Shown here piece by piece: positions 34,401 to 40,727 of a stretch of DNA of 40,727 nt. The stretch comes from a marine actinobacterium MedAcidi-G3. GTDB taxonomy: Bacteria; Actinomycetota; Acidimicrobiia; Acidimicrobiales; Poriferisodalaceae. The position numbers and the translations under genes were made by a program. The stretch covers positions 1 through 40,727 of the forward strand of contig JUEP01000018.1 of the NCBI GenBank assembly GCA_000817105.1. Direction: 5' to 3'. The notes beneath the pieces were generated by a model. That model saw nothing but the letters and a program-made list of their open reading frames with translations. It did not search any database and was not told the DNA's origin. Numbering within the stretch: the first letter of the stretch is position 1; every line of letters begins with the position of its first letter.

Positions 34401-34797
34401 CAAGGACCTCGAAATTCGGCGGAAATTTAGCTTCTATGGAGTGTTCAGTGAGAAGGCGCCGGGCGAAGCGATGGAGCGTAGAAATTGCGGCATCATCGAG
34501 TTTCGTGAGCGATAGATCCAATTTTTCTCGTGTCGTTGGTTCAGAAGAGGTGGCTAAGAGTTCCTCGAGGCGGGATCTAATACGGTGTCGAAGTTCTGCA
34601 GCTGCTTTATTGGTAAAGGTGATGACCGCCACATCGTCGAGTGACACATCAGAGGAGGTGACAAGGTTGATGACTCTGCCTACTAAGGCTTCAGTCTTTC
34701 CGCAGCCAGCACCTGCCTCTACGAACAAAGTTTTGTCATAATCAGACTCAATGGAATCTCGTGCATCCTGATCTGGAGGTATGACGTTGCTATTCAT
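31390..34797 (-). CDS. addA: ATP-dependent helicase/nuclease AddA-like (UvrD/RecB type)
   Basis: A 1135-residue UvrD-type helicase fused to a PD-(D/E)XK nuclease, the AddA/RecB motor for processing double-strand breaks. I take ATG 34797 as start because it begins right before the Walker A region; an upstream start at 34893 adds atypical sequence. Motifs in order: VEAGAGCGKTE (26-36), TFTNKAAAELRHRI (Ia), LLIDEFQDTD (II), NFRSTPE (III-IV), IHAAKGLEFP and VACTRARD (V-VI). The C-terminal nuclease shows AIGRAVHG, EGYVDLVYE and VVDYKTD (about 1042-1048), followed by YRLQGATYAAAL. It lies 3' of addB with an 8-base overlap and forms a heterodimer with it. Full nuclease residues indicate an active nuclease in this subunit. 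Confidence 0.87.
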   Translation of the reverse strand: MNSNVIPPDQDARDSIESDYDKTLFVEAGAGCGKTEALVGRVINLVTSSDVSLDDVAVITFTNKAAAELRHRIRSRLEELLATSSEPTTREKLDLSLTKLDDAAISTLHRFARRLLTEHSIEAKFPPNFEVLDEISSQVEFIERFEKFLDSLLLDPEWSRTLLIGDALGINPTKDLLPLANELHKNWDLLKPTRHLDLAAIDFEDLIAKGHALALQENTFIGSGDSDSMTKSLEAIRQFVHELEIGFDEIQQIDTLAKTKLPSGKTKGRKTNWADIESLRSQFESYAAEVASVRASLTNLVLRRLTACLTDFILDGVLEQRKLGRLDYHDLLVSAREILNNSTQGQLIRSKVHNKYKYLLIDEFQDTDPIQIEIATLIASPVDITSWTSWQTTPTLPGRLFFVGDPKQSIYRFRRADISLYLDAQEKYRDGQFLLSTNFRSTPEIISWINEVFGKLIKHRDDSQPVYTPLVPIRESAPAGNAVTLLGVTAHQTSGTEKPTADSVHLSEAHDITQTVLHMVKEGWPVNKDGEWKAAKFSDVAVLVPTRSAMTDIQRDFERAGVSYRVASTNNVWRSQEIRDLVMCLRAVSNPSDSLATVSALRSSVYGCGDDDLYQFKIKNSDPWAWSTITIEEHAKRTEGGDPVAAGLAHLAELHKQCSILTPSELIGRIVTGRQLIEQCATRRDPRESLRRFRYVADQARAWSDTANGNLQSFIFWIAQQTAENARSIETVLSEDDDDSVQIMTIHAAKGLEFPIAVVAGLPLQTKSQSGVRVGHAPNTDMPYVKIRKGLETLGFDNWAQAERLFTHDESIRTLYVACTRARDHLVISLHRKEAPSNSETEIESPAHLIAGALTGAEYIEADYSNHREVWDGERLKLPVSRPGLSEWRDRYNKAIEFSCRPRFMSATQIAKSADGLIAVSSGNEIHEPGLLKDVDESELPLQGRGRYGTAIGRAVHGVLQTVDLASGEGLATLARIHAEAEGIATLSDQVADLAASAIASGEIQLAIQNRYWRELHVACPIGEKIVEGYVDLVYETEQGLVVVDYKTDRVEPTEIDLKVDRYRLQGATYAAALEETTRQPVNKVVFAFLSLDSEAICASLPDLREAIDDVRKVIELEGAAGSHPRDRRSDQPTQ

Positions 34798-37700
34798 CGT
34801 CACTCTTTTCGTCGCCAGCAATAGCGGCTTCACCTCGAAGTTGGGTGTACGGGTGAAGCGAGTCCAGTAGTGACAGCGCCTTCCATTTATCATCTATTTC
34901 TCTGGTGCCGAGCGCGTCGGGGTCACAGAACACACATTTACCGACGCCGGTCCACTTAGATGACGAAGGCGCAGCTTTGGGAGGAAATAGACCACCTTCT
35001 ATTCCGTCAACGATGACGTCCATCGCTTCATCGAAGGCATCAAGGACGTTGTCGCTGACCAGGTAACCTCTCGTCGCCCATTTTTGAGAATCGCTGGTGA
35101 ACCAGTAGCCGGCGTGGGTCTCGTCGATGCCTTCACCTAGATAGCTGTTTGCTGCGGCAGCGTAGAGAGGGAGTTGAAGTTGAGAGCCCCCTAATATGGG
35201 ATTCTCGGGACTGAGTTCTTTGTAGCTATCGAGTTTGCCGGTTTTGTAGTCGACTACGACAAGAGTTCCCGTGCCGGTTTTTTCGACCCGATCGACACTT
35301 CCTCTAAAATTCACGGTCCGTCCAGATGGGAGCGTGCGTTTGAGAGGTGGGAAATCACCATCCGGTAAACCGAACTTTAGTTCGGTAGCAACAACGGTTC
35401 CTCGTATCTCTCTTTGGTGGTCAAATTTCAAAATTCCTACTAAATCGTTGAGTAGTTGCTCACGATCTCGATTCCAGAACAGTGGTCTTCCGACAAGACC
35501 TTGAGTTTCCAGCTCTGTTGCGACTTCCATACCGATTTGCCTCATCAACAAGATGTCGTCTTCGTTGTATTGTCGATCTGGACCTGGCGGAGTGCCTTTG
35601 GAAATTTGGTCGCGGAAGAATCGGTCTGCAGCCTCATGAATCAAAGAGCCGCGAATCAGCGGTGAAATTCGAAATTCGTGCCGAAAAGACTCGGGTTCGT
35701 CGACACCCAAGACATGGCGCATGAAATAGCTGTGCGGGCAGTCAACCCACTGCTTCAGACGTGTTGGTGACAGTACATTGGTCCGGACTGTCGTTGGATT
35801 AACTAGACCGCTGAGATTGCCGTCGAACCTGGTAAAGCTGCTGCTAGTTCGACTGTCAATCAACTGCCGGCCGGCTTCAAACGACGAGGTGTTATTCAAT
35901 AAAACAGCAGCGAGATCCTGATCTTCGTCTCGGCTATCCAACAGCGACGCTAAATCGAATTCTTGAGGTGATGCGGGAAAGTTTGAATTTCGAAGGCCGA
36001 AAATAAAGGATGGTTGATGTATCGCCCATGAATGTTTCGGATCCATAAATGCTTCGTTAAGTGAAGGGGCTCCCATGCGGTCAGCCATTTGCTCTAACCA
36101 CCGTGCGGGGTAGTTCTCTTTGTGTTGACGTAGATCACCACGAGGAAATAGCACTGTGTTTTCATTAGATGATGAAAGAGCGGCAAGAAAACGCCGGTGG
36201 TCATCGTTAGTCACATCGCGCGATATCGAAAGCGCTCCGTTGAGGCGTGAGCGGTCCTCGTCTGAGATGACCCCGTTCTTGCGGGGTGCCGACGGAAATG
36301 TCCCTTCAGCTAAGCCAAGAATGAAGGTGTGTTCAAAATTGAGACCCCAGGCTTGGCGCATATCACCGACAAGGACACCTTGACCGAGTTTGCCGATACG
36401 TTCGCTTTGGTCTTCTAACTGTGTTTCCAAGCTTCGGCGGAAGACGCTGAAAGTTGTGGTGGGTTCAATTCTGCTCAAATTTTGTAACTGATCTAAAACC
36501 TGTTCGACTGCTACGAGGTCGCCGTTGTGCGGTCCAACCTGGTTATTTGTCCCTAAATAACGTTCGATGGCTTGCCTGAGCCAAGAGCAGAGTCCAACCC
36601 AATCGGTCGGCAAGTTCTCAGGGTCCACAACCTGGTTCAGTTCTGTGACGAAGGCCACGAGATCGTTGACTTCTTGTGCTCTTATCTCGTAACGACTTGA
36701 GTGACTGTCGTCTCCGTTACGAATCCTTTCTTTTTCGGCGGTAGCCGCGAGTTGTTCTTTATGCCGGCACAGTCGTTCCGACCAATCATCTAACCCCGCA
36801 CTTACTCCAGCAGCTATGGCTGCTTGAGACCAAGAAACCGAAGGGGTGGACAGTGGGCTGTCCACGCGAATCCGTATTTGGGAGCTGGAAAGAAAGTCGA
36901 GGACAGCGTCGATATTCAGGTTTTTATCTGGCAATGCCAACAAACTTCTGACGAAGCGTCCAACCATCGAATCGGCAACTGTTCGAGATGAAACCCCACT
37001 GAAGGAAACAGCTGAGTCCTTGAGGTGTTCTTCGAGTAGCCGAGCGTAGGGGGTTCGGTGGGGATATAGAACCGCTATCTCGCTGGCAGTAACACCTTGA
37101 TCGAGTAAGCCGATGACAGCTCGGACAGTAGTTCGAACTTCGTCGTCCGAATCACTCACTGAAATGACTGTGTTGACAGAAGCAGGTGCGACGTTTGAGG
37201 GCAAGCGTTGTGTGTTGAAAAGATTAGCGAACCTGTTGGAATCGCGATCTGCCTCTTCGCTCCCGGTTGAGCCGATTAAGGCCGTTATCGAGATGACCTC
37301 AGATAAGCGAGAAAGAAACGCTGTCTCAGTATTAGCTAGGCGTTGGGGGAGAAACAGCACCAATCTGCCGAAGTCAGAGACTTTCTCCATAGCTAGATCC
37401 GTAGATCGAAAAAGATCGAACTCATCGAACCAGTTGTCCTGTAGCAACTGGTTGGCGGCGCCGCAAACACGAACTACTTCGCTACCTCTCTCTCCGGTCG
37501 ACGCGAGTAAATTCAGATCTCCTTCTTCTAAGTCCCGAAGTTCGCGGTATACCCGTACAAGTTCCCGTTCCGTTGCCCCGTGGTGAGCAATCGGTTCGAA
37601 TATGCCAGGGTTATCGGAAAGTACTTGGCGTATCGCCGCGCCGATAACAACGCCACGTATCGGCTGACGTTCTTGGGTGAGGAAACTGTGACCCGCGGCG

Positions 37701-37948
37701 GCTTCGGCGAGTCGGTACGAAGTCAAGAAATCTGTTCCAACCAGACCTGAGCCAACCCAAGATGTCGGCCCGTAGCTGCCTGTAGCCAGCTCTCTACGAA
37801 GAGTAACTGCCACGTAGTTACTCGGCACTATCACACACACTGGCGCGAACACATCCTGGCTTTTCACATCGTGAAGGAGCCGAGCGAGTTGCTCGTTAGC
37901 TTCGCGACCAAAGCCGACCTCGCGAGCGTCAATCATGGCATGAACCAT
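34790..37948 (-). CDS. addB: AddB-like PD-(D/E)XK nuclease subunit
   Basis: A 1052-residue partner of the AddA-like motor. The N-terminus has a helicase-like inactive fold (PVCVIVPSNYVAVTLRRELA) with no Walker A glycine-lysine motif, so it is not expected to bind ATP as a motor. The C-terminal nuclease has GSLIHEAADRFFRD, RGSVDRVE and VVVDYKTGKLDSY (about 897-904), then GGSQLQLPLYAAAA. AddB-type iron-sulfur cysteines are partly present: one in DCPHSYF and a CVFCD pair near 1006, but the final Cys that usually follows the pair is not seen. Cluster assembly may differ. It is followed by addA with an 8-base overlap and preceded by an LLM oxidoreductase gene 44 bases away on the same strand. Confidence 0.78.
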   Translation of the reverse strand: MVHAMIDAREVGFGREANEQLARLLHDVKSQDVFAPVCVIVPSNYVAVTLRRELATGSYGPTSWVGSGLVGTDFLTSYRLAEAAAGHSFLTQERQPIRGVVIGAAIRQVLSDNPGIFEPIAHHGATERELVRVYRELRDLEEGDLNLLASTGERGSEVVRVCGAANQLLQDNWFDEFDLFRSTDLAMEKVSDFGRLVLFLPQRLANTETAFLSRLSEVISITALIGSTGSEEADRDSNRFANLFNTQRLPSNVAPASVNTVISVSDSDDEVRTTVRAVIGLLDQGVTASEIAVLYPHRTPYARLLEEHLKDSAVSFSGVSSRTVADSMVGRFVRSLLALPDKNLNIDAVLDFLSSSQIRIRVDSPLSTPSVSWSQAAIAAGVSAGLDDWSERLCRHKEQLAATAEKERIRNGDDSHSSRYEIRAQEVNDLVAFVTELNQVVDPENLPTDWVGLCSWLRQAIERYLGTNNQVGPHNGDLVAVEQVLDQLQNLSRIEPTTTFSVFRRSLETQLEDQSERIGKLGQGVLVGDMRQAWGLNFEHTFILGLAEGTFPSAPRKNGVISDEDRSRLNGALSISRDVTNDDHRRFLAALSSSNENTVLFPRGDLRQHKENYPARWLEQMADRMGAPSLNEAFMDPKHSWAIHQPSFIFGLRNSNFPASPQEFDLASLLDSRDEDQDLAAVLLNNTSSFEAGRQLIDSRTSSSFTRFDGNLSGLVNPTTVRTNVLSPTRLKQWVDCPHSYFMRHVLGVDEPESFRHEFRISPLIRGSLIHEAADRFFRDQISKGTPPGPDRQYNEDDILLMRQIGMEVATELETQGLVGRPLFWNRDREQLLNDLVGILKFDHQREIRGTVVATELKFGLPDGDFPPLKRTLPSGRTVNFRGSVDRVEKTGTGTLVVVDYKTGKLDSYKELSPENPILGGSQLQLPLYAAAANSYLGEGIDETHAGYWFTSDSQKWATRGYLVSDNVLDAFDEAMDVIVDGIEGGLFPPKAAPSSSKWTGVGKCVFCDPDALGTREIDDKWKALSLLDSLHPYTQLRGEAAIAGDEKSDDE

Positions 37949-37992
37949 AGATCGGGGGAGTGACTACAAAGTCCCAGCCCAACAAGTCGAAT

Positions 37993-38931
37993 CTATGTGT
38001 CATTCATCTTTGCAACTACAGGCGCCATTGCATCTACCTCTCCGTCATGTACGACCCAATAACTTGTGCCGTACAACTCTCGGTATCGATGAAGTTGGTC
38101 ACAAACATCGCCGATGGTCCCGGCGAGAACCATTGGAATAGTCCGCGCTTGCTCCGGAGACAGACCGAACATTGGTGCCATACCCTCAAACATCTCATCT
38201 GCCTCTGAGGTGGTTTTAGTCACTGCTGTCATAAATGTGTTCATCTGCAATTCAATGTCGGGAAAGCGATCCCCGGCGGCTTCTTCGACCCAATTGCGAC
38301 GCTCTAAAAATCTTTCACCAAGGGCGGACAACGCTGTTTCAGGACCCACAGATCCAGCGTGGAGTGACGCGTTCAGGCCAACAATGTCGGCTCGCAAGGC
38401 CGCTTCGGTAAGAACTCGTTTTCCGCCTCCGCCAACGATTATTGGTGGACCACCGGGCTGAAATGGAGACGGAGTACCAGTTAAGTCGCTGATCTCATAA
38501 TGGGTGCCCTGAAAATTGAAAGGTTCTCCGGACCACAAACCCTGAACAACTTCAATGGCCTCCATCATTCGATCTATACGAACACCCGGCCGGTCGAAGT
38601 TGATACCTGCAGCGTTGTAGTCGTTACTCATCCAACCCGCCCCAATGCCAAATTCGACCCGGCCGCCTGAAACGACATCAAGAGTCGCGATCTCTTTGGC
38701 GAGAGTTACTGGATGTCGGTAATCCACGTCGTATACCAAAGCAGCTACTCGAAGAGTTGATGTTGCTTCAGCAGCCACTGTTAGAGCAACTGTTGGTGCC
38801 CATTGGTCGTCAAAATGATCAGGGCAAAATACCGTGCTGTAACCCAGATCCTCAATCTTGCGGACACTTTCCCTGTAAGTATCAGCTGAAGAGGATTTGG
38901 AAAACTGGACACCGAACCGAAACGGATGCAT
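37993..38931 (-). CDS. LLM-class (luciferase-like) F420-dependent oxidoreductase
   Basis: A 312-residue luciferase-like barrel enzyme, resembling the group typified by MSMEG_2516-like F420-dependent proteins. Conserved parts are FRFGVQFSKSSSADTYRESVRKIEDLGYSTVFCPDHF, TLRVAALVYDVDYRHPVTLAKEIATLDVVSGGRVEFGIGAGWMSNDYNAAGINFD, and the sheet SPFQPGGPPIIVGGGGKRVLTEAALRADIVGL. ATLDVVSGGRVEFGIGAGW is the usual superfamily turn. It diverges from a thioesterase gene whose start codon is only 22 bases away, so promoters must overlap coding sequence or the mRNAs are leaderless. It precedes the addB-addA pair on the same strand, a link that may be only positional. Confidence 0.88.
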   Translation of the reverse strand: MHPFRFGVQFSKSSSADTYRESVRKIEDLGYSTVFCPDHFDDQWAPTVALTVAAEATSTLRVAALVYDVDYRHPVTLAKEIATLDVVSGGRVEFGIGAGWMSNDYNAAGINFDRPGVRIDRMMEAIEVVQGLWSGEPFNFQGTHYEISDLTGTPSPFQPGGPPIIVGGGGKRVLTEAALRADIVGLNASLHAGSVGPETALSALGERFLERRNWVEEAAGDRFPDIELQMNTFMTAVTKTTSEADEMFEGMAPMFGLSPEQARTIPMVLAGTIGDVCDQLHRYRELYGTSYWVVHDGEVDAMAPVVAKMNDT

Positions 38932-38953
38932 CCCCGCACCCTAACGTGGTTCG

Positions 38954-39769
38954 ATGCCCCCTCTTGCTCCTAATGAATATCCCGATGCTCTATTTACGTT
39001 CGTCGAAGGAGAAGTGAAACCAACTGAACTAACACGCGGACCTTGGAGTCATGGGGTAATGCACGGTGGCCCTATCTGTGGGTTACTTGCGTGGATCCTC
39101 GAAACGAAACTCAACCGAGAGGATCTGCTGTGCACCCGTTTGACTGTCGAAATCCTTTCCGGAGTCCCGGTCGAGAATTTGTTGGCTTCCAGCGAGATCA
39201 TCAAGAACGGTAAACAAACAGCAGTAGTAGAAGGATCCATATCGCGCGAAGGGAAAATGCTGGCGAGAGCGACATCACAATGGCTTGCGAAACCGCGGGA
39301 GATAGTGGCGAATAAAGGAGAAGTTCCCAAAATCCCCGCATTGCGTGCCGACCCTGGATCTCACCCAGATATTGAATATCCAAGGCCCGGGTTCAACGCA
39401 GATGCTGTAGACCTAAGAATCCTTTCCGGCTCGACGGAAGAACCTGGTCCTGGTCTTATATGGGCTCGATTAGATCATCCGCTGGTCGCCGGTGAATCTC
39501 CTTCTCTGTTCCAACAGGTAGCTACGTTGTCTGATCTTGGAGCTGCTGTTGGTTGGGAAAACGCGGATGATGACCAACCTCTAATCAATACTGACGTCAC
39601 TCTCCAGCTACTTAGGGAACCTGAGAACGAATGGGTTCTATTTGAATCTAACGTCCAACGAGTAACCAATAACCTTGCGTGCTGCAAGACAACTTTGACA
39701 GATCAAGCTGGTCTCCTGGGATGGGTATTACAGAGTCAGGTGGTAGCTCCCAGCAACATTCAATTTTGA
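38954..39769 (+). CDS. Acyl-CoA thioesterase-like double-hotdog protein
   Basis: A 271-residue protein of the TesB-like acyl-CoA thioesterase superfamily. The first hotdog is seen in PWSHGVMHGGPICGLLAWILETKL, with a HGG motif, followed by LLCTRLTVEILSGVPVENLLASSEIIKNGKQTAVVEGSISREGKMLARATSQWL. The second has SLFQQVATLSDLGAAVGWENADDDQPLINTDVTLQLLRE and NLACCKTTLTDQAGLLGWVLQSQV. The HGG motif in the N-half and the DVTLQLLR segment in the C-half are typical of actinobacterial thioesterase-family proteins of unknown specificity. It starts with ATG at 38954 without a clear ribosome binding site, 22 bases from the divergent LLM gene. It would hydrolyse an acyl-CoA. Confidence 0.78.
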   Translation: MPPLAPNEYPDALFTFVEGEVKPTELTRGPWSHGVMHGGPICGLLAWILETKLNREDLLCTRLTVEILSGVPVENLLASSEIIKNGKQTAVVEGSISREGKMLARATSQWLAKPREIVANKGEVPKIPALRADPGSHPDIEYPRPGFNADAVDLRILSGSTEEPGPGLIWARLDHPLVAGESPSLFQQVATLSDLGAAVGWENADDDQPLINTDVTLQLLREPENEWVLFESNVQRVTNNLACCKTTLTDQAGLLGWVLQSQVVAPSNIQF

Positions 39770-39808
39770 CGTATCCATTCCATAAGTGACGGTACCTGTC
39801 ACACAAGT

Positions 39809-40727
39809 TTAAGAGCTATCGCCGACAGCACCGTTCTTGACCAAGGCATCAATCTCGGCTTCATTGTGACCTGCATCAGCCAAAATCTGACGAGTATGCT
39901 CACCCAACTTTGGGGCAGGGAACTTGGGACCAACCTCAGCTTCTACGAATCGCATAGGCGCAGCTACCGTGCGATAGGTCCCGATCTCGTCGCTATCGAG
40001 TACCGGGAACAAGGACAAAGCCTCTGCTTGAGGGTCTGATGCCACCTCATGAAGTGCGAGCACTGGGCCCCAAATAATCCCATTGGAGTCAAATATTTCT
40101 CCCCACTGGTCACGGCTTTTATGAGAAAGTGCATCATCGATAGCGGCGACGATCTCTGGCATATGTTTAAAACGTCCCCGGATATCTTCAAACCGTTCGT
40201 CGCTCAGCAGGTCCTGTCGTTCGATGACGTTGCATAGCTTGGGCCAAGCGCTCTCTTCTGGCATATTCAAAACCACCCATTTCCCATCACCACATGGATA
40301 GCGATTGGCAGTTGGGATGATCATGTTTTCTCGTGCTCGAGGGCGAAGCGGTGCATGATCCACAGCAGTGATTGCGTAATCAGTGGCTTGCGTCCAAATA
40401 GCCGTTTCATATAGCGACGTTTCTACCGTTTGAGGTTCTCCAGTTCGTTCAGCGAGTCGCAGAGCAGCCAGAATTGCACCGACAAACGCGAGTCCTGTGG
40501 TGTGATCCCCCTGAGCTGGTCTAGCCATCGGTACCGTGCCGGTCTCACCCTCTCGCATAGCGTCGTATAAGCCGGAGCGGCCAAAGAAAGCTGTGACGTC
40601 GTAACCAGGTCGGTGAGCTTCAGGCCCCCTCGTTCCATACCCCGTAAGCGTTGCGTGAACAATTCGATTATTAACCCTTTGCAGGGCATCTGGGTCCAAC
40701 CCGAACCTCTCTTGGCGGTGTTGTAAT
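39809..40727 (-). CDS. CaiB/BaiF (family III) CoA-transferase (5' part outside window)
   Basis: The C-terminal three quarters of a family III CoA-transferase; the frame is open through the right edge (RFGLDPDALQRVNNRIVH), so the N-terminus lies beyond 40727 and the TTG at 40699 is not the real start. It includes TLTGYGTRGPEAHRPGYDVTAFFGRSGLY, where the Asp of PGYD is the family's catalytic residue, in contrast to the CoA-transferase at 26039. QGDHTTGLAFVGAILAALRLAERTGEPQTVETSLYETA and the C-terminal EVEVGPKFPAPKLGEHT-type ending (here EAEVGPKFPAPKLGEHTRQIL) are typical. It probably moves CoA to an organic acid, as formyl-CoA or carnitine CoA-transferases do. It converges on the thioesterase gene. 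Confidence 0.9.
   Translation of the reverse strand, partial: LQHRQERFGLDPDALQRVNNRIVHATLTGYGTRGPEAHRPGYDVTAFFGRSGLYDAMREGETGTVPMARPAQGDHTTGLAFVGAILAALRLAERTGEPQTVETSLYETAIWTQATDYAITAVDHAPLRPRARENMIIPTANRYPCGDGKWVVLNMPEESAWPKLCNVIERQDLLSDERFEDIRGRFKHMPEIVAAIDDALSHKSRDQWGEIFDSNGIIWGPVLALHEVASDPQAEALSLFPVLDSDEIGTYRTVAAPMRFVEAEVGPKFPAPKLGEHTRQILADAGHNEAEIDALVKNGAVGDSS

Noticed and set aside
33971-34741. A 256-residue open frame on the plus strand opposite addA
   Set aside because: It is rich in Ser and Arg, has no recognisable domain, and lies wholly inside a gene with full helicase motifs. It is a codon-bias shadow.
37113-37586. A 157-residue plus-strand open frame opposite addB
   Set aside because: Low-complexity Ser/Arg composition and complete overlap with addB; no ribosome binding site.
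1-40727. Search for tRNA, rRNA, transposase, integrase or phage genes
   Set aside because: None was recognised on either strand. The duplicated array has no insertion-sequence ends or target-site duplications that I can see.

Overview
The window reads as chromosomal DNA of a free-living, probably marine, actinobacterium. Class Acidimicrobiia is my best guess, but this is an inference. The support is actinobacterial-style lipoprotein signal peptides ending in VAAAC, three F420/FMN luciferase-like (LLM) oxidoreductases, many acyl-CoA enzymes, a cytochrome P450 of the CYP124/125/142 type, a roughly balanced base composition, short intergenic gaps, and several genes with no clear Shine-Dalgarno sequence. 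I saw no rRNA, tRNA, phage, transposase or CRISPR sequence.

Bases 1-10130 hold a tandem array of at least six paralogous lipoproteins with a type-1 periplasmic-binding fold, as in LivJ/LivK-like ABC substrate-binding proteins. The first is cut by the window edge. Each copy is a separate transcription unit with its own strong GC-rich terminator, and genes 2-6 each have a short inverted repeat before the ribosome binding site. No permease or ATPase gene is present. Copies 4 and 5 are frameshifted in the same acidic linker just after the signal peptide. Copy 5 would be restored exactly by removing one 22-bp unit lying between two copies of CCACAGCGA. Copies 1 and 4 share long identical blocks separated by divergent DNA. 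The array is therefore either actively recombining or mis-assembled, and this is the most interesting part of the window.

Bases 10139-19950 are an acyl-CoA and lipid metabolism region: two acyl-CoA dehydrogenases, an LLM oxidoreductase, a YbaK-type deacylase, two thioesterases, two short-chain dehydrogenases (one lacking the catalytic Tyr/Lys), an acyl-CoA carboxylase beta chain, a small membrane protein and an alpha/beta hydrolase.

Bases 20079-28043 hold an MFS carrier, a YihY/BrkB membrane protein and then a collinear run: P450, PaaI-like thioesterase, LLM oxidoreductase, TauD/TfdA dioxygenase, family III CoA-transferase and SDR. This looks like a catabolic operon that oxidises an organic substrate, activates it with CoA and processes the product. 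Its substrate cannot be read from sequence.

Bases 28095-30072 encode an ECF-like sigma factor overlapping a single-pass membrane protein that is probably its regulator. An amidase follows. On the minus strand, an LLM oxidoreductase, an AddB-like nuclease and an AddA helicase-nuclease form a likely operon (38931 to 31390) whose last two genes make the double-strand-break repair enzyme. The right end has a TesB-like thioesterase and a second family III CoA-transferase cut by the window edge.
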